Source: Aldehydirespirator sp965204875
Lineage (GTDB): Bacteria > Actinomycetota > Acidimicrobiia > Acidimicrobiales > Aldehydirespiratoraceae
Length of the DNA: 64,000 bases
Direction of reading: 5' to 3'
NCBI GenBank assembly: GCA_965204875.1
Contig: OZ242020.1
Location: 868,001 to 932,000, forward strand
Under the pieces are notes generated by a model, which saw nothing but the letters and a program-made list of their open reading frames with translations, was not told where the DNA came from and did not search any database. Shown one piece after another: positions 24,204-38,986 of the stretch; position 1 is the first letter of the stretch; each line of letters starts with the position of its first letter. The position numbers and the translations under genes were made by a program.

Positions 24204-25403
24204 GTGAGCAGCGCCGAAGCAATGCCACCGCAGGCAAGCGCAGCGCCGGAAGGGACGAGCGACACCGAGAGAACCCCGCCGCAGGCAAACGCCGCAGCGC
24301 CCGAGAGGACGACCGGCACCCAGAGAATGCCGCCGTGGGTCAAGCGTGCCATCCTGTGGTTCTGGCTCGGCGGGCTCGCTGCTTTCTACGCCGTCGGCGT
24401 GGTGAGGGCATTGGGCACCCTGCTGGTGGTGCTGGCGGTCTCGCTGTTCGTCGCCTTCGCGCTGGAACCCGCGGTCAACCGCATGGAGAACCGCGGCATC
24501 CGCCGGGGCATCGGCACGGCCATCATGTTCGTGGTCGTCACAGCTCTGGTCGGCGGCTTCTCCGCGGTGGTGGGAACGGCCCTCGCAGCGCAGATCAACG
24601 AGCTGATCGACAAGGCGCCCGGCTACATCGAGGACCTGCAGAGCTGGCTGAACGAGACCTTCGGGCTGGACTACGACTTCGAGACGCTGCGGGAGGAGTT
24701 CGTGGAGGGCGGCGGCCTCGAGGATCTCGCCGGACGATTCGCCGACGACGTGGTGAACGTCGGCGCCACCATCGTGGGCCTGCTGTTCCACCTCTTCACG
24801 GTGGCGCTCTTCACCTTCTACCTCGTCGCCGAGGGCCCCAAGCTCCGCCGCATGGTGTCGTCGCTGCTGAACGAGCGCCGGGCGGCGATCGTGGCCGAGA
24901 TCTGGGACCTGGCCATGGAGAAGACCGGCGGCTACATCTACTCCCGCACCCTTCTCGCGGTGCTGGCGGCCGGGGTCCACTGGGGCGCCTTCGCGCTCCT
25001 CGATGTTCCCTCGCCGCTGGCGCTGGCGCTGTGGGTGGGGGTGGTGTCGCAGTTCATCCCGGCCGTGGGCACCTACATCGCGGGCGCGCTGCCGGTGGCG
25101 GTGGCGCTGCTGCACGATCCCCGCACCGGCCTGTGGACGCTGATCGTGATCCTGGTGTACCAGCAGGTGGAGAACTACGTGTTCGCGCCCCGCGTCACGG
25201 CCCACACGATGCAGATCCACGTTGCGGTGGCCTTCGGCTCGGTGATCGCGGGCGCCGCGCTGCTCGGTGTGGTCGGCGCGCTGCTGTCGCTGCCCTTCGC
25301 CGCCACCGCCCAAGCCTTCATCTCGAGCTGGCGCGCCCGCCACACCGCTGCCTCGAAGCACCACGACGCGGCCGCAACCGACGGATCCGCCGCGGCTGGT
25401 TGA
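24204..25403 (+). CDS. AI-2E/PerM-family membrane permease
   Basis: About 399 residues if begun at GTG 24204 (ATG 24222 also possible). The soluble N-terminus holds two copies of a roughly 17-18-residue unit (MPPQASAAPEGTSDTER / TPPQANAAAPERTTGTQR). Membrane helices follow (WFWLGGLAAFYAVGVV, LLVVLAVSLFVAFALEPAV), and then the family region ending in GVVSQFIPAVGTYIAGALPV and YQQVENYVFAPRV. Family members export small solutes or signals; the substrate is unknown. It splits the S10 operon: divergent to rplC, convergent with rpsJ. The surrounding ribosomal genes are on the other strand. Confidence 0.9.
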   Translation: MSSAEAMPPQASAAPEGTSDTERTPPQANAAAPERTTGTQRMPPWVKRAILWFWLGGLAAFYAVGVVRALGTLLVVLAVSLFVAFALEPAVNRMENRGIRRGIGTAIMFVVVTALVGGFSAVVGTALAAQINELIDKAPGYIEDLQSWLNETFGLDYDFETLREEFVEGGGLEDLAGRFADDVVNVGATIVGLLFHLFTVALFTFYLVAEGPKLRRMVSSLLNERRAAIVAEIWDLAMEKTGGYIYSRTLLAVLAAGVHWGAFALLDVPSPLALALWVGVVSQFIPAVGTYIAGALPVAVALLHDPRTGLWTLIVILVYQQVENYVFAPRVTAHTMQIHVAVAFGSVIAGAALLGVVGALLSLPFAATAQAFISSWRARHTAASKHHDAAATDGSAAAG

Positions 25404-25468
25404 GCCTTGGAGAACCTCCGAGCGCCGGGCAGCCGAGGCCGCTCGACTAGGGAGAGCGCAGATTCAGA

Positions 25469-25789
25469 TCAGGCCTGCTGGACCTTGAGCTCTATGTCGA
25501 CTCCGGCCGGGACCTCGAGGCGCTGCAGCGTGTCGACGGTCTTCTTGGAAGGCTCCAGGATGTCGAGCAGCCGCTTGTGGATGTGCATCTCGAAATGCTC
25601 CCGTGAGTCCTTGTCCTTGAAGGGCGAGCGGACCACCGTGAAGCGGTGCTTCTCCGTCGGCAGCGGCACGGGCCCGCTGAAGGTGGCCTGGGTGCGCTTG
25701 ACGGTCTCCACGATCTTCTTGGTCGATTGGTCGAGGATCTCGTGGTCGTAGGCCTTCAGCCTGATGCGAACCCGATGCTTGGCTGCCAC
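25469..25789 (-). CDS. rpsJ: 30S ribosomal protein S10 (NusE)
   Basis: 106 residues. MAAKHRVRIRLKAYDHEILD and GPVPLPTEKHRFTVVRSPFK are diagnostic. Also acts as NusE in transcription antitermination. Follows tuf by six bases. It is the last gene of its transcription unit here, because rplC is separated by an oppositely oriented gene. Confidence 0.98.
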   Translation of the reverse strand: MAAKHRVRIRLKAYDHEILDQSTKKIVETVKRTQATFSGPVPLPTEKHRFTVVRSPFKDKDSREHFEMHIHKRLLDILEPSKKTVDTLQRLEVPAGVDIELKVQQA

Positions 25790-25795
25790 GGCCGC

Positions 25796-26983
<1,188 letters not shown>

Positions 26984-27027
26984 GGTGATTCCTCTTCGTG
27001 GTTGGACGGTGGGAACGTGCTGAGAGA

Positions 27028-29112
27028 TCAATCCCCGCGCACGCGGGCGACGATCTCCGATTGCACACTCGCAGGAGTGGGCTGGTACGAGTCGAAATGC
27101 ATCGTGTACGTAGCCCGCCCCTGAGTGCGTGAACGAAGGTCGGTACTGTATCCGAACATCTCCGCGAGCGGCACGTGCGCGCTCACGACCTGGTTCCCGC
27201 TGCGCCGCTCGGTGCCGCGCACCTGGCCGCGGCGGGAGTTGAGGTCGCCGACGACATCGCCGAGGTAGTCGTCGGGGGTGACGATCTCCACCGACATCAC
27301 CGGCTCGAGCAGCACCGGCCCGGCCTTGGGCGCCACCTCCCGGAACCAGCTGCCGCCCGCGATCTTGAAGGCCATCTCCGAGGAGTCGACGTCGTGCGTC
27401 TTGCCGTCGGTGAGGGTCACCCTGACGTCCACCGTCGGGAAGCCGGCGAGCGCGCCGTTGCTCATGGCCTCGCGGATGCCCTCATCGACCGACTTGACGA
27501 ACTCCCGCGGGATGGCGCCGGCGCGCACCTTGCTCTCGAAGGCGTACTGTCCCTCGGCGTTGGGCTCGATCGTGGCCGTGACCACGGCGAACTGCCCGGA
27601 CCCCCCGGTCTGCTTCTTGTGAACGAAGGTGTGGTCGACCACCGGCGCGGTCAGGGTCTCGCGGTAGGCCACCTGGGGCTTGCCGACGTTGGCCTGGACC
27701 TTGAACTCCCGCAGCATCCGGTCCACGAGCACCTCGAGGTGCAGCTCGCCCATGCCGGCGATGATCGTCTGGGCGGTCTCGGCGTCGGTGTGGACGCGGA
27801 AGGTGGGATCCTCCTCTGACAGCGCGGTGAGCGCCCTCGACATCCTGTCCTGGTCGGCATTGGACCTCGGCTCCACGGCGACGTCGATGACCGGGTCGGG
27901 GAAGTCCAGGTCCTCGAGCAGGATCGGGTGCGCCGGATCGCAGATGGTGTCGCCGGTGCGGCAGTCCTTGAGCCCGACCGCGGCGGCGATGTCGCCGGCC
28001 TCCACGCAGGCGAGGTCGACCCGGTCGTTGGCGTGCATCTCCAGGATCCGCCCGACCCGGTCGGTGCGCCCCGTGCGGGAGTTGAGCACCTGCGCGCCCT
28101 TGGAGAGCGACCCGCTGTAGACGCGCAGGTAGGTGAGCCGGCCGACGTGGGGGTCGGTCATGATCTTGAACGCCAGCGCGGCCAGCGGCGCCGAGGCCTC
28201 TGCGGGCCGTGTGGCCGCCCGGCCCGAGCGCGGTTCGGTGCCGGCCACCGCTGCCACGTCCAGCGGCGACGGCAGGTAGTCGACCACGGCGTCGAGCAGC
28301 GCCTGCACACCCTTGTTCTTGAACGCCGAGCCGTTGAGCACCGGCACCAGGTCGCCGCGGATCGTGGCGGCCCGCACGGCCGCGGCGATCTCCTCGCTGC
28401 CGATCTCCTCGTCCTCGAGGAACTTCTCCATGAGCGCCTCGTCATGGTCGGCGAGGGTCTCGAGCAGCTCGTGGCGGTAGAGCTCGGCCTCTTCCGCCAG
28501 GTCGCCGGAGACGTCGGTCTCGGTCCAGGTGACGCCGTAGTCGACGCCGGACCAGATGCGGGTCTTCATGCGCACCAGGTCGACGATGCCGCGATAGTCG
28601 GACTCCGAGCCCACGGGTAGCTGCAGCACGGCGATGCGCGGCGTGAGGCGCTCCCTGATCGTGTCGAGCACGAAATGGAAGTCGGCGCCCGTGCGGTCCA
28701 TCTTGTTTATGAAGCAGATCCGCGGCACGCCGTAGCGGTCGGCCTGCCTCCACACCGTCTCGCTCTGGGGCTCGACCCCGGCGACGCCGTCGAACACGGC
28801 CACGGCACCGTCGAGCACCCGCAGCGAGCGCTCCACCTCCATGGTGAAGTCCACATGGCCGGGAGTGTCGATGATGTTGACGCGGTGGTCGTTCCAGTTG
28901 CAGTGCGTCGCGGCCGAGGTGATGGTGATGCCCCGCTCCTGCTCCTGGGCCATCCAGTCCATCGTGGCGGCCCCGTCGTGCACCTCGCCCATCTTGTAGT
29001 TGCGTCCGGTGTAGTAGAGGATCCGCTCGGTGATCGTGGTCTTTCCCGCGTCGATGTGGGCCATGATCCCGATGTTGCGGGTCCGGGCGAGCGAGCTGCT
29101 GTTTGCGGCCAT
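27028..29112 (-). CDS. fusA: Elongation factor G
   Basis: 694 residues from ATG 29112 (MAANSSSLARTRNIGIMAHI). G motifs AHIDAGKTT, DTPGHVDF and NKMDRTGADF are present; domain IV tip YRETLTAPVVDH. GTP-driven translocase. Domain II is preceded by the usual FKIMTDPHVGRLTYLRVYSG. Separated from rpsG by 141 bp that contain a perfect hairpin. Confidence 0.98.
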   Translation of the reverse strand: MAANSSSLARTRNIGIMAHIDAGKTTITERILYYTGRNYKMGEVHDGAATMDWMAQEQERGITITSAATHCNWNDHRVNIIDTPGHVDFTMEVERSLRVLDGAVAVFDGVAGVEPQSETVWRQADRYGVPRICFINKMDRTGADFHFVLDTIRERLTPRIAVLQLPVGSESDYRGIVDLVRMKTRIWSGVDYGVTWTETDVSGDLAEEAELYRHELLETLADHDEALMEKFLEDEEIGSEEIAAAVRAATIRGDLVPVLNGSAFKNKGVQALLDAVVDYLPSPLDVAAVAGTEPRSGRAATRPAEASAPLAALAFKIMTDPHVGRLTYLRVYSGSLSKGAQVLNSRTGRTDRVGRILEMHANDRVDLACVEAGDIAAAVGLKDCRTGDTICDPAHPILLEDLDFPDPVIDVAVEPRSNADQDRMSRALTALSEEDPTFRVHTDAETAQTIIAGMGELHLEVLVDRMLREFKVQANVGKPQVAYRETLTAPVVDHTFVHKKQTGGSGQFAVVTATIEPNAEGQYAFESKVRAGAIPREFVKSVDEGIREAMSNGALAGFPTVDVRVTLTDGKTHDVDSSEMAFKIAGGSWFREVAPKAGPVLLEPVMSVEIVTPDDYLGDVVGDLNSRRGQVRGTERRSGNQVVSAHVPLAEMFGYSTDLRSRTQGRATYTMHFDSYQPTPASVQSEIVARVRGD

Positions 29113-29189
29113 CGTTGGATCCTCGGCTACGAAGCGGGGCGGGGCGGTCGTCGCCGCGGCAGTGATCCGCGGCGGGTGGAACACGACAC

Positions 29190-29213
29190 GACCGGGCCTC
29201 TCGAGGCCCGGTC
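29190..29213 (-). terminator. Perfect 11-bp hairpin between rpsG and fusA
   Basis: GACCGGGCCTC and GAGGCCCGGTC separated by two bases. There is no U-tract, so it could act as an attenuator, an mRNA processing site or a weak terminator regulating fusA-tuf-rpsJ relative to rpsL-rpsG. Confidence 0.6.
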
Positions 29214-29253
29214 GGGGCGCAAGTCTAAGGGGGCTTGATGCGAGAAGCGCGCG

Positions 29254-29724
29254 CTACCAGCGGTAGTGGGCGAACGCCTTGTTCGCCTCGGCCATCTTCT
29301 GAAGGTCGTCGCGGCGCTTCACGGACGCGCCGATGCCGTTGCCGGCGTCCATCAACTCGTTGGCCAGCCGCGCCGCCATGGTGCGCTCGCGGCGGCCCCG
29401 GGCGTAGGAGACGATCCAGCGCACGGCCAGCGTGGTGGCCCGGCGAGGCCTGACCTCCACGGGCACCTGGTAGGTGGCGCCGCCGACGCGGCGGCTGCGA
29501 ACCTCGAGCTGGGGGCGCACGTTGTCCACGGCGCGCTTGAGCGTCGACACGGGCTCGGCGCCGGTCTTGGTCTCGATGATGTCGAGCGCGTCGTAGACGA
29601 TGCGCTCGGCGCGGGTGCGCTTGCCGCGCTGGAGCACCTTGTTGATCACCTGGGTGACGATCAGCGAGTGGTAGATCGGATCCGGCTGCAGTTCCCGGCG
29701 CGCGGCCGGCCCTTTGCGCGGCAT
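29254..29724 (-). CDS. rpsG: 30S ribosomal protein S7
   Basis: 156 residues from ATG 29724 (MPRKGPAARRELQPDPIYHS), one base after the rpsL stop. NKVLQRGKRTRAERIVYDAL, PQLEVRSRRVGGATYQVPVE and the C-terminal KMAEANKAFAHYRW are S7 hallmarks. Nucleates 30S head assembly at the E site. Confidence 0.98.
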   Translation of the reverse strand: MPRKGPAARRELQPDPIYHSLIVTQVINKVLQRGKRTRAERIVYDALDIIETKTGAEPVSTLKRAVDNVRPQLEVRSRRVGGATYQVPVEVRPRRATTLAVRWIVSYARGRRERTMAARLANELMDAGNGIGASVKRRDDLQKMAEANKAFAHYRW

Positions 29725-29725
29725 G

Positions 29726-30097
<372 letters not shown>

Positions 30098-30155
30098 TAG
30101 GCAGGCGTCCTTCGTTCCATTGGGTATTACGTTAGGGGCGGCGCCGGCCCGCGCC

Positions 30156-34118
<3,963 letters not shown>

Positions 34119-34235
34119 TCGCTGGTTCCATTCGTCTCGCTGGTGAGTTCGGTGTTGCAATCTCGTTGCGGCCCTGCCCGGCGCGCACGCCCGCAGTGGG
34201 CTCCGCCTGCGGCACCGCCGGCGGCACCGCCGGCG
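34119..34235. repeat. rpoB/rpoC spacer with tandem 12-bp GC repeat
   Basis: GGCACCGCCGGC occurs twice in tandem at about 34211-34234, directly after the rpoB stop. No promoter is recognised; rpoC is probably cotranscribed with rpoB. Confidence 0.55.
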
Positions 34236-37200
34236 TCAGCCGCGGGCGACGGTGCGGGCCAGGTCGTCCTCGTCGCTGCCGCGCTCGGGGCGCTGGAGGT
34301 CTATCCCCAGGGCCTCCAGGGAGCGGAGGCTCTCCTCGTCGAGCTCGCGCATCTCGATCTGCTCGCCCCTGGCCGAGAGCACCTCGACGTTGATGCAGAG
34401 CGACTGCATCTCCTTGATGAGGACCTTGAAGCTCTCGGGAAGGCCCGGATCCGGGACGTTATCGCCCTTGACGATGGCCTCGTATGCCTTGGCCCGCCCC
34501 ACCACGTCGTCGGACTTGCAGGTGAGCAGCTCCTGCAGGCAGTAGGCGGCGCCGTAGGCCTCCAGCGCCCACACCTCCATCTCGCCGAAGCGCTGCCCGC
34601 CGAACTGCGCCTTGCCGCCGAGGGGCTGCTGGGTGATCATCGAGTAGGGGCCGGTCGAGCGGGCGTGGATCTTGTCGTCCACGAGGTGCGCCAGCTTCAT
34701 CATGTAGACGTAGCCGGTCATCACCGGGTTGTCGTATGGCTCGCCGGTGCGCCCGTTGAACAGCGTCTGCTTGCCGTCGGCGCCGATGAGGCGCTCGCCG
34801 TCGCGGCTCTCCGGGTTGAGGTTTGCGAGGATCTCGACGATGGTGGGCTTGCCCGCGGCCAGCTCGCGCTCGTCCCAGGACGCCCCGTCGAACACGGGCG
34901 TGGCCACGAGGGTCGAGGGGGGCGTCACGGGCCGGGTCTTGCTCTCGGTGCCGCGCACCGGCTCGCCTCCCACCGCGGCGCCGTCGATCTTCCAGCCGTA
35001 GCGGGCGCAGTAGCCGAGGTGCGCCTCCAACACCTGGCCGACGTTCATGCGCGACGGCACGCCCAGCGGGTTCAAGATGATGTCCACCGGCGTGCCGTCC
35101 GCGGTGAAGGGCATGTCCTCCATCGGCAGGATGCGCGAGATCACGCCCTTGTTGCCGTGGCGGCCCGCCAGCTTGTCGCCGACGCTGATCTTGCGATTCT
35201 GCGCCACGTAGACCCGCACCACCTGGTTCACCCCCGGGGGCAGCTCGTGTGCGTCGGAGCGGTTGAACACCTTGACGTCGATCACCTTGCCGCCCTCGCC
35301 GTGGGGCACCTTCAGCGAGGTGTCGCGCACCTCGCGTGCCTTCTCGCCGAAGATGGCGCGCAGCAGCCGCTCCTCGGGCGTTAGCTCCGTCTCGCCCTTG
35401 GGGGTGACCTTGCCCACCAGCACGTCGCCGGGTCCCACCTCGGCGCCGACGCGCACGATCCCGCGATGGTCGAGGTCGGCCAGGACGTCGTCGGCGAGGT
35501 TGGGGATGTCCCGGGTGATCTCCTCTTCGCCGAGCTTGGTGTCGCGGGCGTCGACCTGGTACTCGTGGATGTGGATCGAGGTGAGCACGTCGTCGCGCAC
35601 CAGCCGCTCCGACAGGATGATGGCGTCCTCGAAGTTGTAGCCCTCCCATGACATGAAGGCCACGAGCAGGTTCTTGCCCAGCGCCAGCTCGCCGTTGTCG
35701 GTGGACGGCCCGTCGGCCAGCACCTGGCCGCGGCCCACCCTGTCGCCGGCGCGCACCAGCGGCTTCTGGGTTATGCACGTGTCCTGGTTGGATCGCTCGA
35801 ACTTGCGCAGCGGGATCCTGTTCGGCCCGGCCTTGTGGCCGGGCCCCTTGCGGTCGTATTTCACGGTGATGTGGTCGGCGTCCACCTCTGTGACCGTCCC
35901 GTCGGCGGCCGAGATCACCACCTCCGCCGCGTCGCGGGCGGCACGGCCCTCCACCCCGGTGCCGATGTAGGGCGCCTCGGGACGCACCAGCGGCACGGCC
36001 TGGCGCTGCATGTTGGCGCCCATCAGGGCCCGGTTGGCGTCGTCGTGCTCGAGGAAGGGGATCAGCGCGGTGGCGATGGAGACGATCTGCTGGGGCGAGA
36101 TGTCCATCATCTGCACCTCGTCGGGGGGCACGAAGGAGATCTCGGTGGTGGCGCCGAAGAACACCTCCTGCTCTAGCTGCAGCCGCAGGTCTTGAAGCGA
36201 TGCCGCCTGGGGCGAGCGGCGCGCCAGAACACGCGGGTTGACGAAGCGCCCCTCGGAGTCGATCGGCGCGTTCGCCTGCGCGACGACGTACTCCTCCTCC
36301 TCGTCGGCCGCTAGGTAGACGACCTCGCTGGTCACCCGTCCGTCGCGCACGACGCGGTAGGGAGACTCGATGAACCCGAACTCGTTGATCCGGGCGAAGG
36401 AGGCGAGGCCCCCGATCAGCCCGATGTTGGGGCCCTCGGGGGTCTCGATCGGGCACATGCGCCCGTAGTGGGAGAAGTGGACGTCGCGCACCTCGAACCC
36501 GGCGCGCTCACGGGTCAGGGCACCCGGCCCGAGCGCGGACACGCGGCGCCGGTGGGTCAGGCCGGACAGCGAGTTCACCTGGTCCATGAACTGCGAGAGC
36601 TGGGAGGTGCCGAAGAACTCCTTGATGGCCGCCACCACGGGGCGAATGTTGATCAGCGTCTGCGGGGTGATGGCCTCCACGTCCTGGGTGGTCATCCGCT
36701 CGCGCACCTGCCGCTCCATGCGCGACAGGCCGATGCGCACCTGGTTCTGGATCAGCTCGCCGACGCTGCGGATGCGCCGGTTGGCGAAGTGGTCCTGGTC
36801 GTCGAGCCGGTAGCCGGGCTCGCCCTTGGCGAGGTTCAGCAGGTAGGTCGCCGCTGCCAGCATCTCGCAGCGTGAGAGCAGGGCCTGCTCCGGGTCCGGC
36901 CGGTCGATCTCGAGCTTGAAGGTCTTCTCGAGGAAGTCGAACTCGGGTCCGAGCTTGCGGTTGAGCTTGTGGCGGCCGACGCGGGAGAGGTCGTAGCGCC
37001 GCCCGTTGAAGAAGGAGTTCTCGAAGTAGGAGCGCGCCGTCTCGACCGTGGCGGGATCGCCGGGGCGCACCCGCTTGTAGATCTCGAGCAGTGCCTCGTC
37101 GCGGCTCGAGAGTTGATGGTCTTGCTTCTTCCGTTGCTCCTCGAGCTTATCCCACTGCTCCTCGAGGAAGTCGAAGTGCTCGACGAAGCTCTGGAGGAAC

Positions 37201-37853
37201 CCTGGGTGTGTCTCCTCGTCGTAGCCGAGGGCGCGCAGCAGGGTGAACAGCGGCAGGCGCCGCTTGCGGGCGACGCGCACCCCGGCGGTGATCTCCTTGC
37301 GCGGCTTCTGCTCGACGTCGAACTCGATCCACTCGCCGCGGTAGGGATGGATGGTGCCGGTGACGAGCTGGTACTTGGCGAGGTTGCGCAGGCGATAGCG
37401 CTCGCCGGGCTGGAAGATCACGCCCGGGGAGCGCACCAGCTGCGAGACCACCACGCGCTCGGTGCCGTTGATGATGAAGGTGCCCTTGGGGGTCATCATG
37501 GGGAAGTCGCCCATGAAGACGATCTGCTCCTTGATCTCGCCCGTGTCGGAGTTGAGGAAGCGGGCGCGGACGAAGATCGGCGCGGAGTAGGTCATGTCCT
37601 TCTCTTTGCACTCCTCCACGGTGAACTTCGGGGGCGGGTGCAGGTCCTCGTCGCCGGGGTCGAACTCGAGCTCGAGCCTCAGCTTCTCGCTGTAGTCCAA
37701 GATGGGCGAGATATCACGAAATGTCCGCACCAGGCCCTCGCTCATGAGCCAGGCGAAGCTGTCGCGCTGGATGGCGATCAGGTCGGGCAGCTCGAGGGTC
37801 TCCTCGAGGTTGCCGAATGAGTAGCGTTCGCGTGAGGTTGCGCGTGGGGTCAC
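34236..37853 (-). CDS. rpoB: RNA polymerase beta subunit
   Basis: About 1205 residues from GTG 37853 (MTPRATSRERYSFGNLEETL). The rifampicin-pocket segment reads GTSQLSQFMDQVNSLSGLTH then RRRVSALGPGALTRER: Gln513, Asp516, His526 and Ser531 (E. coli numbers) are wild type, while Asn518 is Val and Pro520 is Ser. GRMCPIETPEGPNIGLIGGL and the C-terminal GGKAQFGGQRFGEMEVWALE are standard. Catalytic core subunit with rpoC downstream. A good promoter lies about 120 bp upstream. Confidence 0.97.
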   Translation of the reverse strand: MTPRATSRERYSFGNLEETLELPDLIAIQRDSFAWLMSEGLVRTFRDISPILDYSEKLRLELEFDPGDEDLHPPPKFTVEECKEKDMTYSAPIFVRARFLNSDTGEIKEQIVFMGDFPMMTPKGTFIINGTERVVVSQLVRSPGVIFQPGERYRLRNLAKYQLVTGTIHPYRGEWIEFDVEQKPRKEITAGVRVARKRRLPLFTLLRALGYDEETHPGFLQSFVEHFDFLEEQWDKLEEQRKKQDHQLSSRDEALLEIYKRVRPGDPATVETARSYFENSFFNGRRYDLSRVGRHKLNRKLGPEFDFLEKTFKLEIDRPDPEQALLSRCEMLAAATYLLNLAKGEPGYRLDDQDHFANRRIRSVGELIQNQVRIGLSRMERQVRERMTTQDVEAITPQTLINIRPVVAAIKEFFGTSQLSQFMDQVNSLSGLTHRRRVSALGPGALTRERAGFEVRDVHFSHYGRMCPIETPEGPNIGLIGGLASFARINEFGFIESPYRVVRDGRVTSEVVYLAADEEEEYVVAQANAPIDSEGRFVNPRVLARRSPQAASLQDLRLQLEQEVFFGATTEISFVPPDEVQMMDISPQQIVSIATALIPFLEHDDANRALMGANMQRQAVPLVRPEAPYIGTGVEGRAARDAAEVVISAADGTVTEVDADHITVKYDRKGPGHKAGPNRIPLRKFERSNQDTCITQKPLVRAGDRVGRGQVLADGPSTDNGELALGKNLLVAFMSWEGYNFEDAIILSERLVRDDVLTSIHIHEYQVDARDTKLGEEEITRDIPNLADDVLADLDHRGIVRVGAEVGPGDVLVGKVTPKGETELTPEERLLRAIFGEKAREVRDTSLKVPHGEGGKVIDVKVFNRSDAHELPPGVNQVVRVYVAQNRKISVGDKLAGRHGNKGVISRILPMEDMPFTADGTPVDIILNPLGVPSRMNVGQVLEAHLGYCARYGWKIDGAAVGGEPVRGTESKTRPVTPPSTLVATPVFDGASWDERELAAGKPTIVEILANLNPESRDGERLIGADGKQTLFNGRTGEPYDNPVMTGYVYMMKLAHLVDDKIHARSTGPYSMITQQPLGGKAQFGGQRFGEMEVWALEAYGAAYCLQELLTCKSDDVVGRAKAYEAIVKGDNVPDPGLPESFKVLIKEMQSLCINVEVLSARGEQIEMRELDEESLRSLEALGIDLQRPERGSDEDDLARTVARG

Positions 37854-37972
37854 GTGGTACTCCCGAGGGCGAGACGGTCCGATGTCACGTGGCAGGGCGG
37901 GCGCGCAGGAAGGCAGCAAGAAGAGCCACGGGACGAGCCTCCCAGCGCACACGGACGACCACGGTGCGCCGC

Positions 37973-38001
37973 AGGCTAGCGGTTGCTCACACTACTCACA
38001 A
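37973..38001 (-). promoter_or_regulatory. Sigma70-type promoter for rpoB-rpoC
   Basis: On the minus strand TTGTGA (38001-37996) and TAGCCT (37978-37973) are separated by exactly 17 bp. This implies an rpoB leader of roughly 110 nt. Prediction from sequence only. Confidence 0.6.
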
Positions 38002-38130
38002 CCACACCCCCGCCGCAAGAATCTCCCACGGGACGCCCCCGCATCCCAGGGGCACCCCCGCCGAGGGACTCTGCAGGCAGTCGAGGGCGTTGGTCCTGGC
38101 TCGTATCGCCGGCCCGATGCCGGCCATGTT

Positions 38131-38283
38131 GCCCGAAGCGTCAGGCTCGGGCTCGGGGCCGGGCATGCCAGAGCGTGTACGCCCCAAGACACGCACCGGG
38201 AAGGCCCCGGCTGTGTTGCCGGAGCCTCCCGGTCGGCGGGCCGTGTTGGTGCGGGTGGCGTTTCAGCCGGAGGGTTCGCTGAG
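38131..38283. repeat. Copy 1 of a roughly 150-bp repeat downstream of surface-protein genes
   Basis: Nearly identical to 39859-40003, differing by a few substitutions and short indels. It holds the end of the locus 1 remnant and a hairpin (38195-38233). Confidence 0.88.
38195..38233 (-). terminator. GC-rich hairpin after the locus 1 remnant
   Basis: ACCGGGAAGGCCCCGGC and GCCGGAGCCTCCCGGT flank a 6-base loop and pair with small bulges. It ends the minus-strand surface-protein remnant; there is no U-tract. The same hairpin follows the locus 2 gene at 39915-39953. Confidence 0.55.
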
Positions 38284-38741
38284 CCTCACCATGCCGACGG
38301 TGACCGGGGTGGTGGCGAGGTCGTTGGTGGCGCCGGGGGCGTTGGTCTGTGAACGGGTACAAGAACAACGCCATCTGCGAACGCGTCACCTCAGAGCCGG
38401 CATCGAACCGCTCAGCCGTCCTGCCCCTGGTGATCCCGTAATACGCGATGCAGTTGATCGCAGCCTCAGCACCCAGACCCCCGGTGTCCACGAACCCGGC
38501 GTCACGCGTTGCGTCGCCCACACACGCAGAGAACACCGGCAACACGTCGGCCTCCGCCGCGCTGCTGCCCACAGGCGCGGCCCCAGCCGGAGCCGCCACC
38601 ACAACAGAACCAACCAACCCAACCACCAACAACGCACACCACAACAAACGAGGCTTACCCCCGCCACGGCGGCGACCGGCCCTGAGCATCAGCCCCCCCC
38701 CGGCGGAGAGACCCACTACCAACGCGAACCGACTGCGACAT
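38263..38741 (-). pseudogene. Surface-protein remnant (locus 1): SLH N-terminus joined to C-terminal tail
   Basis: Reads from a strong AGGAGG/ATG (38741) into a signal segment (PRLLWCALLVVGLVGSVVV), then one SLH repeat (FVDTGGLGAEAAINCIAYYG, RFDAGSEVTRSQMALFLY). At about 38356 it jumps to the tail TNAPGATNDLATTPVTVG then MVRLSEP, which in the intact locus 3 gene lies about 2 kb away. The junction has short microhomology and is out of frame. The 9-base G tract also puts the SD-supported ATG one base out of frame. It is a deletion remnant or silent copy of a locus 3-like gene. Confidence 0.8.
38693..38701. repeat. Poly-C (poly-G on coding strand), 9 bases, inside locus 1 leader
   Basis: Lies 40 nt after the AGGAGG-supported ATG at 38741. 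In-frame reading into the signal peptide needs 8 or 11 Gs; 9 are present, so the frame is OFF. Confidence 0.85.
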
Positions 38742-38869
38742 CAGCCACAACCTCCTGCCATCACCCGGCGGAACCCCGCCGACCCGACTTGACAGCACAA
38801 CCCTAACACCACCCGGCCCGGCTTCAAGCCAACCCCGACAGCACCAGCGTTACACCACCCACCAACCTA

Positions 38870-38886
38870 CCCCCCCCCCCCCCCCC
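38870..38886. repeat. Poly-C, 17 bases, upstream of locus 1
   Basis: The longest homopolymer in the window, about 130 bp upstream of the locus 1 start. Similar tracts precede loci 2 (11 bases) and 3 (15 bases). Length could modulate promoter spacing. Confidence 0.8.
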
Positions 38887-38903
38887 GCACGCAACCCCAA
38901 CCA

Positions 38904-38952
38904 CCCCACGAGCGACGAGCCGCAGCTCTCAAGCATGCGAACGTAGCCCGGC
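38904..38952 (-). pseudogene. Ectopic 45-50-bp fragment of the neighbouring phosphatase gene
   Basis: On the minus strand it encodes GYVRMLESCGSSLV, matching GYVRMLENCGSSIV of the phosphatase (39371-39419). It sits between the phosphatase stop and the poly-C tract. Too short to be a gene. Confidence 0.75.
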
Positions 38953-38986
38953 ACCGTTGACAGGGAGTTCACGGACCGGGGAGCGT

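Noticed and set aside
34459..36456. Minus-strand frame of 665 codons
   Set aside because: Alternative frame inside rpoB, extremely Arg/Gly-rich.
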